Source: CAYOBW01 sp964402115 (lineage in GTDB: Bacteria; Verrucomicrobiota; Kiritimatiellia; UBA8416; CAYOBW01). From it: a stretch of DNA of 17,873 nucleotides. The notes beneath the pieces were generated by a model. It was not told the DNA's origin, did not search any database, and saw only the letters and a program-made list of their open reading frames with translations. The first letter of the stretch is position 1. The number at the start of each line of letters is the position of its first letter. This document shows, piece after piece, positions 1 to 8,700 of the stretch. The stretch spans positions 1 to 17,873 of the forward strand of contig CAYOBW010000138.1 in assembly GCA_964402115.1 (NCBI GenBank), written 5' to 3'. A program made the position numbers and the translations under genes.

Positions 1-2173
1 TGCCGCCGCTGATGTCCATGTTGAACAGCGAGCGGTGGTTGTGCATCGAGGCCAGGTTGTTCAGCCAGAAACGGTTGACGAGGTGCCGCAGACACTCGTA
101 GGCCAGCTCGCCCTCGCCAAGGCTGGTCGCGGCCTGCCCAAGCTGAACCAACCCAAACGACATGTACCCCCGCTGATTGTTCCGCCAGTGCTTGTCGAGC
201 TTGATCTCGATGCCCTTCCTGAAGGCCGCCTGAAGCTCCCGGTTTCCCGCAATCTCGTCGGGGATCCCGTCGAACAGCGGATAAAGCTGGGACGCGTGCC
301 GATGGTCGTCGTTGTTCGCCAGCCGCGGCGTGAGCCATTCCTTGATGCTGCCATCCGCGTCGGCCATGTAGTCCGGCATCTTCGCCAGCATGCCCTCCCA
401 GAGCGGGATCTTGCCGGCGTTGCGCCCCAGCTCGCGGGAGGCCGCGATGGTGTTGCGCAGGAGCTCCTTGGCTACGGCCACGTCCATGGTGGCGTTGAAC
501 GAGGCCTGGGCATCGGTGTTGCCCGGCGTGTTCTCCGGCGATTGGCAGGGCGAGAAGACGAACTTCCCGTCAGGGCCCTCGTACAGGTAGTCCTCGAAGA
601 ACGCCACCGCCTTCTCCATGAACGGCAGGGCATGGTTCGCCAGGAAATCGCGGTCGCCGGTGTACAGGTAGTAATCGTAAAAGAAATGCGCCGCCCACCC
701 TGCCCCGCCGACCCACATCCCGCCGGCGAAGTCAGCGGCCAGCGCGTTGTTGAAGCCGTGGGTCGTCGACCGCGACGGCAGCACGACGCCCCGCGCCCCG
801 AAGATATGCCGGGCGTTGATCTCCAGCCATGGGACGAGGGACTCGATGTACGAGGTGTAGGCCAGCATGAGTTCGGGCAGGTTGCCCATCAGGTTCGCGG
901 CGATCGCGGAAGGCACGTTGCCGTTGTGCGTGAAATCGCTGGCCCAGCCGGGCACGTACGTTCCACCCCAGACGCCCTGCAGCGTCGGCGGCAGCTCGCC
1001 GGTGCTGGAGATGATGTTGTAGCGCCCGGCATCGAACTCCTTCTCGATCAGGGCCCGGCTCGGCTCGGCGAAGGTCGACGATTCGAGCAGTTCCTCGGTT
1101 GTCTTCTGGTGATCGGCCCCGCCTCCGAGGTCGAGCCGCATCCGGTTGAAGAGCGCTCCGTGCCGTCTGGCGTGCCCCTGCAGCAGCCTTGCGTAGTCGG
1201 CCGGCAGACCGTCCAGGGCCGCCTTCATGCCTTCGTACTGGGACGGCTTCGAGTCGTACAGGACGCGCACGTCGACCAGGATGAGCACGCGCTCGGCACC
1301 CCGAATCGCCAGCCGCTTTCCATCCTCCACCGCGACCGTCCCGCCTGAGGCGACGACCCGCGCGAAGCCCTCGAGCGCATGAACGCTGCCGGGGTAGGCC
1401 TTCGTGTAGCGGTTGCTGTAGCTCAGCCAGGAGTCGCCAGCCGCCGACTGAATGTCGGCGACGTGCTCCGCAAACATCTGGTCGGACCGTTTCGCAATGT
1501 CCGAGTCCTTGTTGTACTCGTCGCTGGGTTCCCGGGGCTCCAGCGCGAGCCGGCAGTCGAGGCCGCCGGACTGGGGCGCCGTCAGCAGGATCACCGCCAC
1601 GCCGTCCTGGCGCGATACGAACAGCCTGCGCTGGAATACACCGCGATCGTCCGACCACTGCACGGTGGCTTCGCCGGTCTGGAAGTCGACCGATCGGGCA
1701 TAGTCGCGAACAGCTCCGCGGGCGTCCGTGCGGATGGTCAAGTCAAACGCCGGAACGAAGAAGTCCGGATACATGAAGCTCTTCTGTCCGGAAAGATTGA
1801 ACTGCAGCTCGCTGGCCTGCCGGTACAGCCCCCGGTCGATCAGCCGGCGGATTTCGAACAGGCGCGCCGCGTTGTCGGGCGGCATGACCGGCGCGCCCAT
1901 CGGCATGAAGAGCCGCTCATGGCTGAAGATGATGCGCTCGTCGAGGGGACGGCTCAGGGCATTGGCGCCGATCGTACCATTGCCGCAGATCAGGCCTTCT
2001 TCCCAGCGTGCCGCCGGCTGCGAACTGATGAAGCCCCGTTCGGGCGCCGGCAGTCGACCGGGGCCCGCGGCGCAGGCCATGACCGGCCCGATCATGATCG
2101 CCACCCCGCACGCAATAGCCTGGTAGCGCGCCGGCACGTTTGCCGATGCGGATGCATGTTCGTGTTTTCGCAT
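1..2173 (-). CDS. Secreted glycoside hydrolase, GH95 family (alpha-L-fucosidase/galactosidase type), 3' end beyond window
   Basis: Minus-strand frame open from ATG at 2173 to the left edge: 724 codons with no stop or frameshift; GH95 proteins usually have about 750-850 residues, so roughly 100 are missing. The start is supported by GGAAGG 8 nt upstream. Residues 1-35 form a signal peptide (basic start, hydrophobic core about 18-35). The N-terminal GH95 beta-sandwich begins near 54 with PAARWEEGLICGNGTIGA, matching the family's RWxEaLPlGNGxlGA signature. The (alpha/alpha)6 catalytic domain starts near 375. Counterparts of the catalytic residues of Bifidobacterium AfcA, as I recall them (two Asn, Glu, Asp), can be placed: N417 and N419 in SDFTHNGN, E547 in SPCQSPEN and D720 in FNMDISGG; HRH is at 624-626. 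The family inverts alpha-1,2-fucosides, and some members act on alpha-L-galactosides. Last gene of the apparent operon, 65 bp after its neighbour. Family assignment is firm; the substrate is inferred, and motifs around the catalytic residues are divergent. Confidence 0.87.
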   Translation of the reverse strand, partial: MRKHEHASASANVPARYQAIACGVAIMIGPVMACAAGPGRLPAPERGFISSQPAARWEEGLICGNGTIGANALSRPLDERIIFSHERLFMPMGAPVMPPDNAARLFEIRRLIDRGLYRQASELQFNLSGQKSFMYPDFFVPAFDLTIRTDARGAVRDYARSVDFQTGEATVQWSDDRGVFQRRLFVSRQDGVAVILLTAPQSGGLDCRLALEPREPSDEYNKDSDIAKRSDQMFAEHVADIQSAAGDSWLSYSNRYTKAYPGSVHALEGFARVVASGGTVAVEDGKRLAIRGAERVLILVDVRVLYDSKPSQYEGMKAALDGLPADYARLLQGHARRHGALFNRMRLDLGGGADHQKTTEELLESSTFAEPSRALIEKEFDAGRYNIISSTGELPPTLQGVWGGTYVPGWASDFTHNGNVPSAIAANLMGNLPELMLAYTSYIESLVPWLEINARHIFGARGVVLPSRSTTHGFNNALAADFAGGMWVGGAGWAAHFFYDYYLYTGDRDFLANHALPFMEKAVAFFEDYLYEGPDGKFVFSPCQSPENTPGNTDAQASFNATMDVAVAKELLRNTIAASRELGRNAGKIPLWEGMLAKMPDYMADADGSIKEWLTPRLANNDDHRHASQLYPLFDGIPDEIAGNRELQAAFRKGIEIKLDKHWRNNQRGYMSFGLVQLGQAATSLGEGELAYECLRHLVNRFWLNNLASMHNHRSLFNMDISGG

Positions 2174-2238
2174 TTGTGCAACCTTCCATCTCCTGTTCGT
2201 GCCGCGTTGTTCGCGTGTCGATGCCTGCCCTGAGCCGT

Positions 2239-3027
2239 TCAGCGCAAGCGGAACACGGCGCCGTTCTGCTGCGTTGTGGCGACCATGCTCAAGTCGTTCA
2301 GGTAGACACCCTTGTTCCCGGCGACGCTCCCGTCGTGCTCAAATCGGAGGGCGTTGACGTTGGGGAAGACGCCGATATTCTGCAGCGTCCCGCTGAAACT
2401 CACCGCCCCGAAGGTCCCGGAGAAGGCGCCGGCGCCCGTAATGCTCAACTGCAGCGTCCGGATGGCTGCGCTGGAGGCGTTCCACGCCGCAAGGGCCAAG
2501 AGGTCCGGGCCCGTCGCGGTGACAACGGTTCCATTGACCGTGACCGTGCTGCTGCCCGTGCCGTTGTCGCTCCATTCCAGCCGGAACACGACGTCCTGGT
2601 TGCTGTTCCGGAGCGTGTAATGGTACGCCACGCCCGCGCCGCCGTCCCTGGCCGCCGTCTCCAGCCGTATGTCGAGCGTCTGCCGGTTCGCAAGCAGGTC
2701 GGCCAGCAAGACGCTGCCGCTCAGGACGACCCGGCCCAACTCGGTCGAACCGTCGTCACCGCTGGAGTCCGACGCGAGAAGGGCGCGATCGCCCGAACCG
2801 CCCCCGTCGGCCGCGATACTCTGCAGCCGGCCCAGCGACTGGTCCAGCGACCAGCTTCCGCCGCTCGTGACCGCGTCGAGCTGCAGGAGCGAAGGGGCGA
2901 CCACGTTGCCCGTGTCGATCGGGCCGACCGCCAGCGAGTCGAAGGTTGCATCCAGAACCGGCGCCGCGTAAACCGCTGCGCACACCATCGTCAGAATCAC
3001 GCCGACCATCCGTTGTTTCATGGACAT
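2239..3027 (-). CDS. Secreted beta-rich protein of unknown function
   Basis: 262 residues. I chose ATG 3027 because GGGAGG lies 7 nt upstream and a clean signal peptide follows (MSMKQRMVGVILTMVCAAVYA, cleavage before APVLDATFDS); the frame stays open upstream to 3141, but that extension is low-complexity, lacks a signal and would overlap the preceding gene. The mature part is rich in alternating Ser/Thr/Gly/Val. Its start (DATFDSLAVGPIDTG) resembles secreted jelly-roll (LamG/concanavalin-like) proteins of PVC bacteria, but I see no diagnostic motif or catalytic residue. No PEP-CTERM or other C-terminal anchor: the protein ends in TTQQNGAVFRLR. It follows the 857-residue PATR gene by 28 bp and precedes the GH95 gene by 65 bp, so co-expression is likely. 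A carbohydrate-binding or structural surface role is possible from context only. Confidence 0.8.
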   Translation of the reverse strand: MSMKQRMVGVILTMVCAAVYAAPVLDATFDSLAVGPIDTGNVVAPSLLQLDAVTSGGSWSLDQSLGRLQSIAADGGGSGDRALLASDSSGDDGSTELGRVVLSGSVLLADLLANRQTLDIRLETAARDGGAGVAYHYTLRNSNQDVVFRLEWSDNGTGSSTVTVNGTVVTATGPDLLALAAWNASSAAIRTLQLSITGAGAFSGTFGAVSFSGTLQNIGVFPNVNALRFEHDGSVAGNKGVYLNDLSMVATTQQNGAVFRLR

Positions 3028-3055
3028 GTTTCTTCCTCCCTGTTGTTGTTGACAC

Positions 3056-5629
3056 CTACTTGACAATGAGCAGCATCCCGGTGGCAGAGGGGTTCCAGTA
3101 GAGCGTCTTGCCCTCCCAGGAAAGGCTGCCAGCGACGCCAATCAGCCCGGGAGCCGCCGTCGGGACCGTGCCGCCGACGACCACCAGCGGGTACTGCTTG
3201 CCGTCGTCAAGAGCAGTCACGTTGAGCTCCACCAGCGGCGTGCCGGTGAAGCGCAGGTCGTTCAGGATCTTCAGCGGCGCCAAGCTCTCGCTCAGCGCCA
3301 CGTCGAACGCGAACTTCAGCATCGTCCCGGCAGCCGTACTCACCGTCACGCTCTTGCAGGACCACTGCCTGGTGTTGTCGGTCACGCGGATGCCCAGGGC
3401 GGCATCGGCGTTCACCGTCACCTCGCTGTTGTCGCACGAGCCGCCGGTCACGCCGGTCAGCGTGCCGCCGTTGACCGTGGTGGCGCCGCTATAGGTGTTA
3501 ACGCCGGCGAGTTCCTGCGCGCCCCCGCCAGTCTTGGTGAGGGTCGTGCCTGTGGCGAATTCGCCGATGACACCCGCATACGTGCAGGTCTTGCCAGTGC
3601 CGGGGTTGAGGGTGAAACCGGTGACGGCGTTAGCGGCCAGCACGGCCGCGTTGTTGCCGGCGCCCGTGGCATTGTAGGCCGACAAGAGGTTACGGCTTCC
3701 CTTGAGCCCGCCGAAGGTGGGGCTGGGGCTGGCGGCATCACCGGTGATCGCGCCGATGCCCGTGCCGGAGGAACAACTGAAAGTACCCGCGAGGGGGGCG
3801 CCGGCGGCCCCCGTCCCCGTGTCGAGGGCGCTGTTCTGCAGCGCGAGGTTATTGCCGAGGTACAGTCTGCCACCGGTTCGGATGACGGTGTCGCCGGTGA
3901 AGGTGTTCCCGGCGCCGACCAGTTCCACCCGGTTGCCACCCACGATCAGGCATCTCGGATTGGCCCCATCGACAAGGGCGCTGCGCATGCCCAGCAACCC
4001 AGAGCTGATCGGAGATCCCAGGCGGTAGGTGTCGTTGGCCGGCGTCAGGGTGCCGCTGTATTCACACTTCGCGCCGTTGCCGGCCCAGTTGCCGAGGAAG
4101 GCATGCGGAAGGTTGGCTCCGGCGCTGCTGCTGAAATCGAAGCTATTCGGGGTGGTTCCGGTCATGACTGTGATCTCGTCCGTGGTTTCGACCACGCGCT
4201 GCAAAAAGGCGTTGTCGAGGGCGGCGCGCTTCACTCCGGCGCCGGCGGCAACGTAGATGTTGCGGTTTGTCCCCCCGCCAAACCCACCCAGCGCAACGTT
4301 CGACAAATCCAGGGTGCCGGCGTTGACATAGGTGTTGCCGGAGTAGGTATTGGCGCCGGAGAGACCCAGCGTGGCAAGGCCTGCTTTGACCAGATTCACG
4401 GAGTTCGCCCCGTTGTCGCCGATGGCCGCGGAGATGGTCAACCCGTTACCCGCCCCGGCAAATTGGTGGACAATCAGGTCATAGGCTCCGCTGCTGTTGC
4501 CGGCGGTCAGGCGGGCGCCTCCGGCTGTGCCTGAGATCGTCACTCCGAGGTTGGCGGCGCCGCCTGCGATCAGCAGGCCGCCGCTGTCAATCGTCAGCAG
4601 GTTGGCCCCGAGGGCCAGCGTGCGCGCGGTGGAATAGTCGATCTTGAGAGAGTTCACCGAGAAGCTCTCGGTCAGCGTGGTATCGGCGGTATTGATGTAG
4701 TTCACCGTCGAGGAACCGCCCGAAGCCGGCAACTCCGTGTAGCCGCCATAGGCCGAGAGCGTGAAGGGCGCAGCGCCGGAGGCCGTGGTGGACCAGTCGT
4801 AGCCGGTGTTGGCCGTGCCGTTGTAGAACACGACCCGCCCGCCATAGATGCCTTGGGCGTCGCTGGCGGAAGTGGTGGTGATGACGGGACTGTTTGCCGC
4901 GGTGCCGCCCGCGCCAACGACCAGGCTGCCGCCGGAGTTCGTGGCGGTGAGCGAACCGAGGGTGATGGTTGCGGACGCCCCGCCGTTCTTATCGCCGAGA
5001 ATCCGCCCGCCCCCTGCGTTGACGGTCACGTCGCCCAAGGCCTGGCTGGTGGTGTTGGCGCCAGTCCGGCCCTTGACGTGCAAGGTGCCGCCGCTGAAGG
5101 CGAGCGTGTTGCTGCTGTCGAGCAGGTCGGTCGGCGGGGCGAGGTTGGCGAAGTCGGCCAGCAGCGTGCCGCCGTTGAGGACGAGGCCACCGTTGAAGGT
5201 GTTCACGGCCGCGCCGTTGAGCGTCACCGTGCCGCTGCCCGTCTTGGCGATCGCCGCGCCGCCGGCAAGGATGGAGGAGATCGTCGCGCTCGTTGGGTTG
5301 ACTTGGTTGCCGCGGATGGACGCAGCCGCCCCGAACGTGAGGGTGTGGCCGGTGATGGCGTAGCCGACTGCGTTGAAGGTCAGGCCGCCGACAATGATGT
5401 TCGTGCCCAGCGTCACTATACCCGCCGTGCCCTCGAAGACGGCGCTGTCTGGGGTCGCGTTGCTCCAGGTGGCCGTGTTGTACGGCCCGCCCGCGGCCGT
5501 CCCCCAGTTCAGCGTCGTCGTATCCCACAGCTTCGCGCCCGACGAGTAAAGGTCAGCCGCCTGCGCCGGCCCGGCCGCCAGTCCCAACACCAGCGCGAGC
5601 CCACTCAACGTAGCCGCGCTTTTCTTCAT
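3056..5629 (-). CDS. Secreted autotransporter-associated beta-strand (PATR) repeat protein, 857 aa
   Basis: Two ATGs lie six bases apart (5635 and 5629). GGAG at 5638-5641 is 8 nt from the second and only 2 nt from the first, so 5629 is preferred. Signal peptide at residues 1-24 (MKKSAATLSGLALVLGLAAGPAQA). The mature start (LWDTTTLNWGTAAGG, about 34-48) is the usual opening of PATR proteins. PATR repeats (LTKxGxGxxxLxGxNTYxGxTxVxxGTL) are visible near residues 125-160, 410-442 and 695-727. From about 451 (GGGTNRNIYVAAGAG) to 690 it carries the same segment found three times in the giant upstream protein, about 60% identical by eye. Predicted fold: long right-handed beta-helix. No autotransporter barrel, sortase, SLH or PEP-CTERM signal; the C-terminus is TGMLLIVK. 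It sits 107 bp after the giant gene and 28 bp before the next. The role is unknown; a surface scaffold or adhesin is inferred. Confidence 0.9.
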   Translation of the reverse strand: MKKSAATLSGLALVLGLAAGPAQAADLYSSGAKLWDTTTLNWGTAAGGPYNTATWSNATPDSAVFEGTAGIVTLGTNIIVGGLTFNAVGYAITGHTLTFGAAASIRGNQVNPTSATISSILAGGAAIAKTGSGTVTLNGAAVNTFNGGLVLNGGTLLADFANLAPPTDLLDSSNTLAFSGGTLHVKGRTGANTTSQALGDVTVNAGGGRILGDKNGGASATITLGSLTATNSGGSLVVGAGGTAANSPVITTTSASDAQGIYGGRVVFYNGTANTGYDWSTTASGAAPFTLSAYGGYTELPASGGSSTVNYINTADTTLTESFSVNSLKIDYSTARTLALGANLLTIDSGGLLIAGGAANLGVTISGTAGGARLTAGNSSGAYDLIVHQFAGAGNGLTISAAIGDNGANSVNLVKAGLATLGLSGANTYSGNTYVNAGTLDLSNVALGGFGGGTNRNIYVAAGAGVKRAALDNAFLQRVVETTDEITVMTGTTPNSFDFSSSAGANLPHAFLGNWAGNGAKCEYSGTLTPANDTYRLGSPISSGLLGMRSALVDGANPRCLIVGGNRVELVGAGNTFTGDTVIRTGGRLYLGNNLALQNSALDTGTGAAGAPLAGTFSCSSGTGIGAITGDAASPSPTFGGLKGSRNLLSAYNATGAGNNAAVLAANAVTGFTLNPGTGKTCTYAGVIGEFATGTTLTKTGGGAQELAGVNTYSGATTVNGGTLTGVTGGSCDNSEVTVNADAALGIRVTDNTRQWSCKSVTVSTAAGTMLKFAFDVALSESLAPLKILNDLRFTGTPLVELNVTALDDGKQYPLVVVGGTVPTAAPGLIGVAGSLSWEGKTLYWNPSATGMLLIVK

Positions 5630-5637
5630 CGGCATCG

Positions 5638-5641
5638 CTCC
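5638..5641 (-). promoter_or_regulatory. Shine-Dalgarno deciding the start of the 857-aa PATR gene
   Basis: GGAG on the minus strand lies 8 nt before ATG 5629 but only 2 nt before the upstream in-frame ATG 5635, so translation most likely begins at the second ATG, giving MKKSAATL as the N-terminus. Confidence 0.6.
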
Positions 5642-5736
5642 GCGCTATGGCCCTGCGTGAATGGCGTCACATGTACCTCATGAACGGTCACTTTGCGAGC
5701 ATTGACCTACAGACTGAACCCCTACCGTCTACAACC

Positions 5737-8700
5737 CTACCTGACAATGAAGAGTGTCGGCGGTGGGACAATGGCGATCGCCGTACCGGAATTGTAGCCA
5801 TAGTCGACCGCGCACCCAGCCGGTAGTCCATTGACGACGCCGAACCTGCCGTCGAGCGAGCCGTAGGTGGCGATCACGTACGGGAACTGGGTCCGGGCGC
5901 CGGTGAAGGCGAGATTAAGCGTGGCGCCGGTGATGTCCAGGGCGCCGCCCACCGCCAGCGTGTCGCACTTGGGCGTCTGGGCAGCCGCGATCTCGATGGC
6001 GAGAGCGCCCCCGCTCGCGATCGTGACGTTGCCGGCGGTAAGGACTCCGGTCGAAGCGCCCGGGGCGAGGGTGCCGCCGGACTGCACGTTCACCGTGCCG
6101 TTGAGCGTGCCCGTGCCACCCAGGGTGGCGGTGTTGCCGACCGTCACGGTGCTGGCGGCGGCCAGCGAGCCCGGGCTGTTGACCAGCAGCGTACCGTCGT
6201 TGACCGTGGTCGCGCCGGTGTAGGTGCTCGCGCCGGAGAGAATCTGCGTGCCGTCGCCGGACTTGGCGAGGGTCGAATTGCCGCCGGGGCCGAATCCACC
6301 GATGCTGCCGGAGTAGGTGACGGTCTTGCCCGTGCCGACGTTGAGCGTGAAGCCGGTGACGGCCGTCGCGGCAAGCAAGGTCTCATTATTGCCGGCTGCC
6401 GTCGAGAAGACCGAGATGAGGTTGCGGCTGCCCGCCAAGCCACCCAAGGTTGGGCTGGGGGCGGCGGTCTCGCCGGTGATCCTGCCTGCGTTCGTTCCTG
6501 CGGCCAACGAGAAAGCGCCACCTGCCGCACCCACATCGAGCACGCTGTTCTGCAGGGCGAGGTTGTCGCCGATGGACAGCCTGGCGCCGGTGTTGACGAC
6601 GGTGTCGCCACTGAAGCTCTGCGCGGCGGCGAGTTCCACCCGGATGCCGGTGGCGCCCGTGCCGCCCACGAGCAGCCCCTGCGTGCCGGTCAGCTTGTTG
6701 ACGCCGACGATGCCGAGCAACCCGCTGCTGTACTTGCCCCCAAGCCGGTAGTTGTCGCTAGCTGGCGTCAGGACGCCGCTGTATTCCATCTTCGCGCCGT
6801 TGCTCGCCCAGTTGCCGAGGAAGGCGTTGGGCAGGTTGGCGCCGGTGCTGCTGCTGAAGTCGAGGTTGTTGGCGGTCGCGGCGGTCATGACCGTGATTTC
6901 AGCGCTGGTTTCCGCGAGGCGGCTGAGGAAGGCATTGCTGAGCGCGTTGCAGCGGACGCCGGCGCCAGCGGCCACAGTGACGTTGCGCCCGCTCCCGCCG
7001 CCGAGGTTGGCGGTCGTCATGCCGCCGAGATCCACGAAACCGCCATTGATTACGGTGCTTCCGTTCCAGGCGTTGGCCGCGTTGCTCAGCAACAGCACCC
7101 CGGCTCCGGTCTTGGTGAGGCCGGCCGTCCCGGTGCTGTTGCGAATCTGTCCCGATAGGGTGGCTCGCGCTGCGCCGGCGGTTCCGCCGGAAACGCGAAT
7201 GGTGCGATCGGCCCCAGCGAGGTCGACGTTGTTGGCGAACGTCAGACTCGATGATCCTTGGGCGGTGTCGGCCTGGAGCACGAAGATGGAGGGGTTGAAC
7301 AGGGCGCTGCCCCATACCACCTCGAACGCCGCGTTGTTGTTCAGCGTAAAAGTCGCACCGGTGGCGCCATTCTCGCTGAAGCCGCTGGCCCCGCCGATGA
7401 TCTGAATCTGACCGGCGAGGGCGCCCAGAGTGCGGGTGTAGGCATCGCTCCAGTAGTGCTCGTAGACGCCATTGACGAGCTTCAGGTTGCCCGATAGGGA
7501 GGTTGGGCTTGTCACTCTCAGAATGCCGTCATTGACGGTTACGTTGCCGGTGAACCCTGCATTCGCACCGCAAAGCGAAAGCACGCCCGTGCCGTTCTTG
7601 ACCAAGGCTCCCGAGCCGGTGAGGGAGGAAGTAGCGTTGTTGATCACGCCAAACGTCGTGTTGCCCGTACCGTCGACCGTGAGCGGGTTGCCGCCGTTGG
7701 CGATGAGGTTGGCGCCATTGGCCGTGGTAAGCGTTCCGCCCGAGTTGTTCAGCCAAGTCTGGGCCCCGCCCAGCGTAACGGGGCTGACGATGGTGGCGGC
7801 GGTCCCGCCGGCGTTCTTGGTAATGCCGGTGTTAAGCGTGAGCGTCTGTCCGGCCGTGCCCAGCGTGTAGGTCCCGCTGAACGTGTTCAACGTCAGCGAG
7901 CCGACCGTCGTCGGGCTGGCGAGCGTGACCGCGCCGCCGGCATTGCCGTTACCGAACACCGCGTTATTCCACTCAGGCCAGTTCTGATTGGCCGAGCCGT
8001 TCCACCACTGGTTCGCCCCGAGCCATGCCTCGCCACCGTCGGTCTGGCCGGCACTGCCGCCGTTGGCGTCCCACGTGAGGTTCAGGATGTTCACGGTAAG
8101 GGTCGTGTCGTCGGCAATGGCCGCAGTCGTGTCCAAAGCGTTGTCAAAGACGTCCTTCAGAACAGCGCCGGCATTGACCTGGAGCTGGAGGGTCCCGCCG
8201 CCTGTCGCCGTGACCGGCACGGAGAAGACCCCGGGCGATGTTTCGGTGACCGTGCCGACGCTGATGGCTGCGGCGCCCGCATTGCCGAAGTCGGCGGCGG
8301 ACACCGTGCTCGCGTCCAGGTCTTCGCTGAAGGTCACCGTGTAGGTCACCAAGGTTCCCGCGGGAACCGGTCCGCCACTCTTGTCATCCACGATGTCGCT
8401 GGGCAGCAGCGTCGGCGGGGTGCCATCCACGGTAAGGATCGTGTTGTCGGCAATGGCCGAAGTCGTGTCCAGCGCGTTGCCCACGGCATCCGTCAGCGCG
8501 GCGCCGGCATTGACACGGAGCTGGAGAGTGCCGCCGCTTGTCGGCGTGACCGGCACGGTGAAGACCCCGGAGTTCGCCGAGGTCTCGGTGACCGTGCCGA
8601 CGCTGATGGCTGCGGCGCCCGCATTGCCGAAGTCGGCGGCGGACACCGTGCTCGCGTCCATGTCCTCGCTGAAGGTCACCGTGTAGGTCACCAAGGCGCC

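Noticed and set aside
35..1348. 437-codon plus-strand open frame opposite the GH95 gene
   Set aside because: It lies antisense to a continuous GH95 frame with recognisable catalytic motifs; its composition (Arg/Pro/Val/Gly) is that of a GC-rich shadow frame and there is no known domain.
3028..3141. Upstream extension of the 262-residue secreted protein to an ATG at 3141
   Set aside because: It would overlap the end of the 857-residue gene and bury the signal peptide; ATG 3027 has a well-spaced GGGAGG.
5630..5736. Transcription terminator between the giant gene and the 857-residue gene
   Set aside because: Only a four-base CATG inverted repeat is visible, with no GC-rich stem plus T-tract; read-through is more likely.
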